Assembly: GCA_002293615.1 (NCBI GenBank)
Contig: DBDN01000061.1
Location: forward strand, 338-11,598
Reading direction: 5' to 3'
DNA: 11,261 bases
Source: Betaproteobacteria bacterium UBA931
Lineage (GTDB): Bacteria > Pseudomonadota > Gammaproteobacteria > Burkholderiales > Casimicrobiaceae
Position numbers and translations under genes: made by a program. Below the pieces are notes generated by a model. That model ran no database searches. It was not told the origin of the DNA and worked only from the letters and a program-made list of their open reading frames with translations. Within the stretch, counting starts at the first letter, position 1. Each line of letters starts with the position of its first letter. Shown one piece after another: positions 1 to 4,966 of the stretch.

Positions 1-2
1 CG

Positions 3-860
3 GCGAGAGCGGCACAGGCGGAGGAGCGTTGCCAAGTGGTTGAGCATGAGGTCGGGCAGGTGCTCGATGCCTTTCGGGAGGCGCAACGCATGGGTGTTCA
101 AGTCATCGTCGGGCCGCTGGTGCGTGAAGATTTTCGGGCGTTATTGCATGTGCCGCCGCAAGTCCAAACGATTGCATTGACGCAATTGGAGGATTCGGAT
201 GTACCGATACCCGACAAGATTTTCCAGCTGATGTTGACCGTGGAAAGCGATGCGCGTTTGTTGGCGCAGGAGTTATTGTTGAACGGCAAGACCAATGTGG
301 TGTTGTTAAGCGGCGAGACGGTATTAATGAAACGCTTTGGCGACGCGTTTATGGACGAATGGCTGAAAATAGGCGAGATGCCGCCGCGGCGGATTCAATA
401 TCAACCGGAGACGGTTGCGGAACTGCGCACGCAGCTTGGCACATTGGCGCCTTCGGCAGTGGTGCTGGCCGTCGAGGGTAACGATGCCGTGCTGGCGTAT
501 GCGCAAACCAAAGCCTGGCCGACGTACGCAAGCGGGCATATTTATCAGCGGGCGGCGCAGTTTGAAGGTTTTGCGTTTGATCGCTTGCGTGTGGTGGAAA
601 TTCCCTGGTTGGTGGATAGCCAAGCTGAGCGTTTTCGGGCGCTTGGCGCAGTGCCGGATTCCCCAGCGACCGCACGGTTGTACGCGCTGGGTTTTGATGC
701 ATTCCAGGTGGCCGCTTCGTTCCTCGGTGGCGCGCCGTTATCATTGGATATTCACGGAGCAAGCGGGCATATCCGTTTTGACCCGAAAGAAGGGTTGTTG
801 CGCAACGGCCAGATGTCGGTTTTTGATGGTGGCAGTTTGCGCGCGTTAAGCGCGCATTGA
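3..860 (+). CDS. lpoA: LpoA/LppC-type penicillin-binding protein activator, C-terminal part (cut by left edge)
   Basis: This is the C-terminal portion of an LppC/LpoA-family outer-membrane lipoprotein. In E. coli LpoA reaches through the periplasm to stimulate the transpeptidase of PBP1A. The frame is open from base 3, so the GTG at 36 is not a credible start; the true start, signal peptide and lipobox lie left of the window. About 285 residues are visible and fit the periplasmic-binding-protein fold of the family. Recognisable stretches are VIVGPLVREDFRALL near the start, the segment around LTVESDARLLAQELL, TARLYALGFDAFQVA, and a C-terminal GASGHIRFDPKEG block followed by LRNGQMSVFDGG, which recalls the end of LpoA. 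It heads the run lpoA-yraN-gmhA/diaA-dolP, whose order matches E. coli and supports the call. The next start is 15 bases downstream. Whether an N-terminal TPR domain exists cannot be seen. The family is fairly certain; activation of the PBP1A encoded here is inference. Confidence 0.85.
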   Translation, partial: ARAAQAEERCQVVEHEVGQVLDAFREAQRMGVQVIVGPLVREDFRALLHVPPQVQTIALTQLEDSDVPIPDKIFQLMLTVESDARLLAQELLLNGKTNVVLLSGETVLMKRFGDAFMDEWLKIGEMPPRRIQYQPETVAELRTQLGTLAPSAVVLAVEGNDAVLAYAQTKAWPTYASGHIYQRAAQFEGFAFDRLRVVEIPWLVDSQAERFRALGAVPDSPATARLYALGFDAFQVAASFLGGAPLSLDIHGASGHIRFDPKEGLLRNGQMSVFDGGSLRALSAH

Positions 861-875
861 ATTGCCCGTGAAAGC

Positions 876-1241
876 ATGAAAGACAAACAAGGCGCATGCG
901 AAAAAGGTGTACGGGGTAAAAACGCCGAAGATCTGGCCACGGAATTTTTGAGTCAACAAGGACTGAAAATTATTGCGCGTAATGTCAGGAATCGTTACGG
1001 GGAAATTGATATCATTGCGCAAGAGGAAGATACACTCCTGTTCGTTGAGGTGCGCTTGCGTCGGTCGGCGGCGTTTGGCGGCGCGGCAGCGAGTATTACT
1101 GTGGCAAAACAAAGGCGGTTGCAGGCGGCGGCAAGCCTGTATTTGTCGGAGCGCAATGACCAGCCTGCGTGCCGTTTTGATGCTGTTTTGCTTGATGCGC
1201 TTGATATACGGCGGATAAGCTGGTTGCGCGATATTTTTTAA
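876..1241 (+). CDS. yraN: YraN family protein (UPF0102), predicted endonuclease-like fold
   Basis: A 121-residue YraN/UPF0102 protein of normal family length. The family has a restriction-endonuclease/Holliday-junction-resolvase-like fold, but its cellular role is poorly established. Visible motifs in order are GVRGKNAEDLATEFL (residues 11-25, with the helix Glu), the core RNVRNRYGEIDIIA (35-48, Asp45), LLFVEVRLR (54-62, Glu58 and Arg60) and GGAAASITVAKQRRL (68-82). Arg60 stands where many nucleases of this fold have Lys; as I recall, E. coli YraN also has EVR here, so this is not a loss. The ATG at 876 is preceded by a modest GAAAG element. The gene sits 15 bases after the lpoA-like gene and a few bases before the isomerase gene, in the conserved lpoA-yraN-diaA-dolP order, so it is almost certainly co-transcribed. 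Family assignment is firm; biochemical function is not. Confidence 0.9.
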   Translation: MKDKQGACEKGVRGKNAEDLATEFLSQQGLKIIARNVRNRYGEIDIIAQEEDTLLFVEVRLRRSAAFGGAAASITVAKQRRLQAAASLYLSERNDQPACRFDAVLLDALDIRRISWLRDIF

Positions 1242-1251
1242 TCGGATGTTT

Positions 1252-1842
1252 ATGAACTTAGAGCAACGTATCACCAAACAATTCGAAGACAGCATCGCAG
1301 TCAAACAACAATCGACGGCAATTCTGGCGCCGCTGATAGCGCGCGCCGCTCATCTGATGGTCGATGCGCTTTTGGCGGACGGCAAAATCCTCGCCTGCGG
1401 TAACGGCGGTTCTGCGGCGGATGCCCAGCATTTTGCCGCGGAGCTGGTCGGACGTTTTGAGCGGGAGCGCCCGGAATTGCGGGCGCTGGCGTTGACGACC
1501 GATACTTCGATTCTGACTGCGGTCGGCAACGACTATTCTTTCAGCGAGATTTTTTCCAAACAGGTGAACGCTTTTGGGGTGGCGGGCGATGTGTTGCTTG
1601 CCATTTCCACTTCGGGGAATTCCGCGAACGTGCTGGCGGCGGTACATGCCGCGCACGAGCATGGGATGCGGGTGGTCGCGTTAACCGGGAAAAGCGGCGG
1701 TTTGATGAACGAAGCGCTCCATGAGGATGACGTTCATCTTTGCGTGCCGCACGAGCGCACGGCGCGCATTCAGGAAGTGCATTTATTGTGTATTCATTGT
1801 CTTTGCGACGCTATCGATTTTCATTTACTTGGAGATGACTGA
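1252..1842 (+). CDS. gmhA: Phosphoheptose isomerase (GmhA/DiaA SIS-domain family)
   Basis: A single SIS-domain sugar isomerase. GmhA converts sedoheptulose 7-phosphate to D-glycero-D-manno-heptose 7-phosphate, the first step to ADP-heptose for LPS inner core; it is a cytosolic tetramer. With the start at 1252 it has 196 residues. The nucleotide-like loop CGNGGSAADAQHFAAEL starts near residue 49, and ISTSGNSAN (118-126) is the phosphate-binding serine loop. Residues equivalent to the GmhA metal/catalytic set are all present: His60, Glu64, Gln174 and His182 (in ARIQEVHLLCIH). E. coli DiaA, which occupies the same genomic slot but binds DnaA, has lost the Glu and the last His (recalled sequence). 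hldC two genes downstream supports a heptose role. I prefer ATG 1252 over ATG 1246 because CGGA at 1243-1246 then sits five bases upstream and the product begins MNLEQRI. Its stop overlaps the dolP start by one base. A DiaA-like second role cannot be excluded. Confidence 0.88.
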   Translation: MNLEQRITKQFEDSIAVKQQSTAILAPLIARAAHLMVDALLADGKILACGNGGSAADAQHFAAELVGRFERERPELRALALTTDTSILTAVGNDYSFSEIFSKQVNAFGVAGDVLLAISTSGNSANVLAAVHAAHEHGMRVVALTGKSGGLMNEALHEDDVHLCVPHERTARIQEVHLLCIHCLCDAIDFHLLGDD

Positions 1843-2426
1843 TGAAGAAATGGTTTCCATTGATTTTGGGCGTGGCGTTTATGCCATACTGGTTATCATT
1901 GCAAGGTTGTGCGGCGGTTGCCGTAGGTGCAGCGGCGAGCGGCGTGGTGGTTGCAACAGACCGCCGTTCAACGGGTATGCAAGTGGATGATAAAACAACA
2001 GCGGCGCGCTTGACAGCTCAAATCAATGAAAAATACGGCAGTCAAGCGCATATCAACGTGGGGACGTATAACGGTGTTTTGCTGTTGACCGGCGAAGTGC
2101 CGACGCAGGCGATCGCGGACGACGCAGTGTATATGGCCAAGCAACAAGAGCATGTGCGCGTTGTGCAGAACGAGTTGATGATCGGAGAAATTTCATCGCT
2201 GTCGTCGCGTTCAAACGATTCTTATATTACGTCGAAAGTAAAAACGCGCTTTCTCGACAGTGATTTTTCACCAACGCATGTGAAGGTGATCACCGAGCGT
2301 GGCATTGTCTATCTGATGGGGATTGTCGGTCAGGAGGAAGCAAAGCAAGCATCCGAGATTGCGCGGAAAACCAAAGGCGTTCAACGCGTTGTGACTATTT
2401 TCGAGTTTACCGACCAAAAGAAATGA
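1842..2426 (+). CDS. dolP: Dual BON-domain outer-membrane lipoprotein, DolP/YraP type
   Basis: A 194-residue lipoprotein. Lys2-Lys3 and a hydrophobic stretch are followed by the lipobox LQGC with the lipidated Cys at residue 23; residue +2 is Ala, so outer-membrane sorting is expected. After a small-residue segment comes ATDRRSTGMQVDD (38-50), very like E. coli DolP. Two BON domains follow, roughly 52-115 and 125-190, each ending in a Gly-rich strand (NGVLLLTGEV and RGIVYLMGIV). In E. coli DolP binds anionic phospholipid through the second BON domain and supports outer-membrane integrity and cell-wall remodelling at division. Start ATG 1842 shares its A with the preceding TGA stop (TGATG), with GGAG at 1831-1834 as ribosome binding site. 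Its own stop overlaps the next start as ATGA. At residue 128 there is Tyr where I recall the membrane-contacting Trp127 of E. coli DolP. Family and location are well supported. Confidence 0.92.
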   Translation: MKKWFPLILGVAFMPYWLSLQGCAAVAVGAAASGVVVATDRRSTGMQVDDKTTAARLTAQINEKYGSQAHINVGTYNGVLLLTGEVPTQAIADDAVYMAKQQEHVRVVQNELMIGEISSLSSRSNDSYITSKVKTRFLDSDFSPTHVKVITERGIVYLMGIVGQEEAKQASEIARKTKGVQRVVTIFEFTDQKK

Positions 2427-2935
2427 CCGCTTTTCTGCCAGCGCCGAAGGCGTTTGCCAAGGTTGCGTCATACCATGATGCGCCGACACGGGTGATGATG
2501 TTGCCCAGGCCGCTGGTAATGACCAATGGTGTTTTTGATATTTTGCACCGCGGCCATGTTGCTTATCTTGATCAGGCGCGGCAGTTGGGAAATGCGTTGG
2601 TCGTGGCCGTCAACTCCGATGCGTCGGTACGTCGCTTGAACAAAGGCGATGAGCGGCCATTGAACGCGCTGGAGGATCGCATGGCGGTATTGGCGGGTTT
2701 GGCTTGTGTTGATCTGGTGGTGCCGTTTGATGAAGATACGCCAAAAGCGCTGATCGTGAAAATCATGCCGGATATTCTGGTCAAAGGCGGTGATTATTCG
2801 GCGGAGACGACGGCGGGCGCGGCGGAGGTCACGGCAAACGGCGGGCGTTTTGTTGCGATTCCTTTTTTATTTGAGCGCTCAACGACGACGCTGGTCAATA
2901 AAATCAAGCAGGTACGCCGAAATGATGCCGGGTGA
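2423..2935 (+). CDS. hldC: D-glycero-beta-D-manno-heptose 1-phosphate adenylyltransferase (HldC/RfaE2)
   Basis: A 170-residue stand-alone cytidylyltransferase-like adenylyltransferase that transfers AMP from ATP to heptose 1-phosphate to give ADP-heptose for LPS core. It corresponds to the C-terminal domain of E. coli HldE; the kinase half (HldA) is not in this window. Diagnostic motifs are MTNGVFDILHRGHVAYL (33-49) with the nucleotidyltransferase HxGH at 42-45, VVAVNSDASVRRL (60-72), the PDILVKGGDYSAET block, and the C-terminal ERSTTTLVNKI (151-161) corresponding to the ISST-type motif. The first 25 or so residues are not conserved in my recollection of the family. Met25, Met26 or Met33 are weaker alternative starts; ATG 2423 is preferred because it overlaps the dolP stop as ATGA. 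Clustering with gmhA fits one ADP-heptose branch. The last 14 bases overlap tusA. Confidence 0.93.
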   Translation: MTAFLPAPKAFAKVASYHDAPTRVMMLPRPLVMTNGVFDILHRGHVAYLDQARQLGNALVVAVNSDASVRRLNKGDERPLNALEDRMAVLAGLACVDLVVPFDEDTPKALIVKIMPDILVKGGDYSAETTAGAAEVTANGGRFVAIPFLFERSTTTLVNKIKQVRRNDAG

Positions 2936-3167
2936 TATTGTGGCCGATAAAGAAGTGGACGCCAGCGGGTTAATGTGCCCGCTACCGATTCTTCGGGCGC
3001 GCAAAGCGTTGAGCGAGATGGCAAGCGGTGAAATTTTATTGGTGTATTCGACTGATCCGGGCAGCGGGCAGGATTTTCTGTCGTTCGCCAAACAAACCGG
3101 CAATGAGATGCTGGCAAGGGGCGGAGAGCCTGACGGACGTTATTGGTTTATGTTGAAGCGAAAATAG
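2922..3167 (+). CDS. tusA: TusA-family sulfur carrier protein
   Basis: A small sulfurtransferase-type carrier of 81 residues. The motif DASGLMCPLPILRARKAL (13-30) contains the family's CPxP with the persulfide-carrying Cys19. The rest (EILLVYSTDPGSGQDFLSFAKQTGNEML, then a short basic C-terminus) matches the two-layer TusA/SirA fold. TusA passes sulfur from a cysteine desulfurase, for example to tRNA 2-thiouridine synthesis or other sulfur-using paths. The frame is open upstream to 2790, but that extension is Arg-rich and lies wholly inside hldC, so I place the start at ATG 2922 (ATG 2925 or GTG 2940 are possible), with AGG about ten bases upstream. It overlaps hldC by 14 bases and appears to be the last gene of the envelope operon. 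Which paralogue (tRNA thiolation or sulfur oxidation type) cannot be decided. Confidence 0.85.
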   Translation: MMPGDIVADKEVDASGLMCPLPILRARKALSEMASGEILLVYSTDPGSGQDFLSFAKQTGNEMLARGGEPDGRYWFMLKRK

Positions 3168-3185
3168 GTGAGCGGTGCGGATGAT

Positions 3186-3232
3186 AGCGTGCGGAGAAAG
3201 TTTCTTTCAATTCATGCATTGGCGGGCACGCT
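3186..3232. repeat. Inverted repeat between tusA and hemB
   Basis: AGCGTGC at 3186-3192 is perfectly complementary to GCACGCT at 3226-3232, a 7-bp stem with a 33-base loop. Inside the loop a second small hairpin, GAAAG-TTT-CTTTC, occupies 3196-3208. Only three T residues follow the outer stem, so it is not a standard intrinsic terminator. It could be a weak end for the tusA operon, a leader structure for hemB, or chance. Confidence 0.35.
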
Positions 3233-3267
3233 TTGGTAATGAATGTGCGACAAAGCTACTTAATTAA
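3233..3267 (+). promoter_or_regulatory. Possible weak promoter region for hemB
   Basis: Within the 135 non-coding bases 3168-3302, TTGGTA (3233-3238) and TACTTA (3257-3262) are spaced 18 bases and loosely resemble sigma-70 -35 and -10 boxes. An 8-base palindrome, TTAATTAA, lies at 3260-3267. Neither box is strong; a promoter is expected here mainly because hemB follows a long gap after a closely packed operon. Confidence 0.22.
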
Positions 3268-3293
3268 AGAAAATAGTTGAGTTTCCAGATATT

Positions 3294-3300
3294 GGGGAGA
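3294..3300 (+). promoter_or_regulatory. Shine-Dalgarno sequence of hemB
   Basis: GGGGAGA at 3294-3300 is the clearest ribosome binding site in the window. Two ATG codons follow, at 3303 and 3306. Spacing from the GGGGAG core is 3 bases to the first and 6 to the second, so the second ATG may be the one used; the protein differs by one Met only. Confidence 0.65.
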
Positions 3301-3302
3301 AC

Positions 3303-4319
3303 ATGATGAGTTTTGCTTTTTCCGGAAAGTTTCCGACGCGTCGTCCGCGCCGCTTGCGCCGCGATGCGTTTTCCCGCGATTTGGTGCGTGAAAATACGCT
3401 GGCCGCCAAAGATTTTATCTATCCGGTTTTTGTATTGGACGGCGAAAAACGCGAAGAAGCGGTGGTATCGCTGCCGGGTGTTTTCCGGCGCAGTATCGAC
3501 GGTATTTTACGTGAGGCGGAACAGTGCGTACGCTTGGGCGTGCCGGTACTGGCGTTGTTTCCGGTCATTGATACTTCATTGAAAACAGAGAAAGCCGAAG
3601 AGGCCTGGAACGCGGATGGGCTGGTGCCGCGTGTCGTACGTCGGTTGAAAAAAGAGTTTCCTGATTTGGGGATTATGACTGACGTCGCGCTGGATCCTTA
3701 TACCAGCCACGGCCAAGATGGTTTACTTGATGAAACCGGCTATGTGATGAATGATGAGACTGTGGAAGTATTGGTCAGACAGGCGTTAAGCCACGCTGAA
3801 GCGGGTGTGGATATCGTCGCGCCGTCAGATATGATGGACGGCCGAATTGGCGCGATCCGTGAAGCGCTGGACGCGCAACATTTGATTGATACGCGGATCA
3901 TGGCGTATTCGGCAAAATATGCGTCGAGTTTTTATGGACCGTTTCGCGACGCGGTTGGTTCGGCGGGCAATCTCGGCGGCGGCAATAAATACACGTATCA
4001 GATGGATCCGGGTAATAGCGATGAAGCATTGTGGGAGGTGTATGAGGACATTGCGGAGGGCGCTGATTTTGTGATGGTCAAGCCGGGCCTGCCGTATCTT
4101 GATATTGTGCGCCGGGTAAAAGAAACGTTCGGGGTACCGACGATGGTGTATCAGGTTTCCGGTGAATATGCGATGCTGAAGGCGGCGGCGCAAAACGGCT
4201 GGCTTGACGAGCGCGCTTGCGTGCTGGAGGCTTTACTGGGCATGAAGCGCGCCGGAGCCGATGGTGTTCTGACTTATTTTTCGCTGGTTGCCGCCAAGTG
4301 GTTGGCGGAAGCTCGGTAA
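3303..4319 (+). CDS. hemB: Delta-aminolevulinic acid dehydratase (porphobilinogen synthase)
   Basis: A 338-residue HemB that condenses two 5-aminolevulinate molecules to porphobilinogen in tetrapyrrole (heme) synthesis; a cytosolic, usually octameric enzyme. Both Schiff-base lysines are present: Lys205 in MAYSAKYASSFYGPF and Lys260 in DFVMVKPGLPYLD. The metal-site segment is DVALDPYTSHGQDG (127-140), with Ala129, Asp131 and Asp139 where zinc enzymes have Cys, so this is the magnesium-type enzyme as in Pseudomonas aeruginosa, whose length and Lys205/Lys260 numbering it matches. The Arg-rich N-terminus (TRRPRRLRRDAFSRDLVRE) is the usual arm. The C-terminus LTYFSLVAAKWL is normal. It has its own leader with a strong ribosome binding site (GGGGAGA at 3294-3300) and is likely monocistronic, converging with the - strand unit 23 bases downstream. 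Confidence 0.97.
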   Translation: MMSFAFSGKFPTRRPRRLRRDAFSRDLVRENTLAAKDFIYPVFVLDGEKREEAVVSLPGVFRRSIDGILREAEQCVRLGVPVLALFPVIDTSLKTEKAEEAWNADGLVPRVVRRLKKEFPDLGIMTDVALDPYTSHGQDGLLDETGYVMNDETVEVLVRQALSHAEAGVDIVAPSDMMDGRIGAIREALDAQHLIDTRIMAYSAKYASSFYGPFRDAVGSAGNLGGGNKYTYQMDPGNSDEALWEVYEDIAEGADFVMVKPGLPYLDIVRRVKETFGVPTMVYQVSGEYAMLKAAAQNGWLDERACVLEALLGMKRAGADGVLTYFSLVAAKWLAEAR

Positions 4320-4328
4320 CGTTTTTTT
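4291..4328 (+). terminator. Possible hemB terminator-like hairpin and T tract
   Basis: The 3' end of the hemB coding sequence holds a perfect hairpin, CCGCCAA (4291-4297), loop GTGG, TTGGCGG (4302-4308). Seven T residues (4322-4328) follow, but 13 bases after the stem, which is too far for a standard intrinsic terminator. A second inverted repeat, GGAAGCT (4307-4313) and AGCTTCC (4346-4352), spans the convergent junction. Termination is expected between these converging genes; the exact element is uncertain. Confidence 0.3.
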
Positions 4329-4342
4329 GAAAGGGCTTTTTA

Positions 4343-4966
4343 TCAAGCTTCCAGCAATGCGGTGAGTGCCTGCCAGTCGAGAAAAATGCGCCGGTCTTTG
4401 CGATGGTGTCGCTCTTGCGGCGAAACAACGCGCAACAGAATATGTTCGTGCTGATCATTATTTTCGTATACCGCAAACTGCAGTGAGTTTTTGTGGGCGG
4501 CGGTACTCTGATAAGGAAAGCCGAGGTTGATCAGTTTTATTTCAACCGTTTTGGGGTCGTCGCTGATCAGCTCAATGCGCACGATTTGATTTTCGCCGCC
4601 CCAGCCTTCGGCGAGCGCGCCGTATAAGCGCGGCGAAAAATCTTTCAATCGCGTCATCCATGATAATGCTTGTTGGCGTTTTTCGCGCAGTGCTTCATTG
4701 TGCGGTTTTTCATGAAACGCACCGAACAGGGCTTGCCGCTCGAAGAGAGCGGCTTCGATTTCTTCATGACCAGGCAGCGTGCTGTTTTCGGGAAGCATAA
4801 GCCGGCGTGCCGCTTTGCGTTTGGCGTATTGCCAGTCGTCAACGCCGTGGTCGAGGATAAGTTCCGCCGCCAGTTGTGCAATGCGTTGGCGTTGTTGTCG
4901 CTGATTGCGTGTGGTCGAAAGCAGTTTGTGGTGCCCTACGGGCGCGGCGATGTTACGGCGAGGCAT
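4343..4966 (-). CDS. Conserved hypothetical protein coupled to mrcA, possibly a degenerate nucleotidyltransferase-like fold
   Basis: A 207-residue soluble protein with no signal peptide, no membrane segment and no Cys. The N-terminal third is basic and helical: QRQQRQRIAQLAAELILDHG (22-41) followed by VDDWQYAKRKAARRLMLP (42-59). I recall similar 'AKRKAARRLGLP' proteins as conserved hypotheticals in betaproteobacteria. The centre (GHEEIEAALFERQALFG, 66-82, then a charged helix to about 107) leads to PRLYGALAEGWGGENQIVRIELISDDPKTVEIKL (112-145). This faintly recalls the G-S...D-x-D/E strand pattern of nucleotidyltransferases, but with Ala for Ser and no paired acidic metal ligands, so catalysis looks unlikely. 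The C-terminal part (LLRVVSPQERHHRKDRRIFLDWQALTALL) is again basic. Start ATG 4966 shares one base with the mrcA stop (TGATG), so translation is probably coupled. The TetR-like look of residues 22-59 is an alternative reading. No function is assigned. Confidence 0.75.
   Translation of the reverse strand: MPRRNIAAPVGHHKLLSTTRNQRQQRQRIAQLAAELILDHGVDDWQYAKRKAARRLMLPENSTLPGHEEIEAALFERQALFGAFHEKPHNEALREKRQQALSWMTRLKDFSPRLYGALAEGWGGENQIVRIELISDDPKTVEIKLINLGFPYQSTAAHKNSLQFAVYENNDQHEHILLRVVSPQERHHRKDRRIFLDWQALTALLEA

Noticed and set aside
36..860. GTG at 36 as start of the LpoA-type gene
   Set aside because: The frame is open to the window edge, the residues before it read as normal protein, and no signal peptide follows it; the gene is simply cut by the left edge.
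1047..1058. Loss of the catalytic Lys in YraN (EVR instead of EVK)
   Set aside because: As far as I recall, E. coli YraN and many relatives also carry Arg here, so it is the family state and not a defect.
349..1304. Long antisense frames opposite lpoA and yraN
   Set aside because: They lie opposite well-identified genes, have composition typical of reverse-strand shadows, and show no recognisable domain.
1721..1990. A + strand frame bridging gmhA and dolP
   Set aside because: Out of frame with both genes, which are each complete and convincing, with a dolP lipobox read in the other frame.
2790..2921. Longer N-terminus for TusA
   Set aside because: The extension is an Arg-rich out-of-frame reading of hldC and makes the protein far longer than the family; it is a shadow.
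3196..3208. GAAAG-TTT-CTTTC as a terminator of the tusA operon
   Set aside because: The stem is only 5 bp, AT-rich, and not followed by a T tract.
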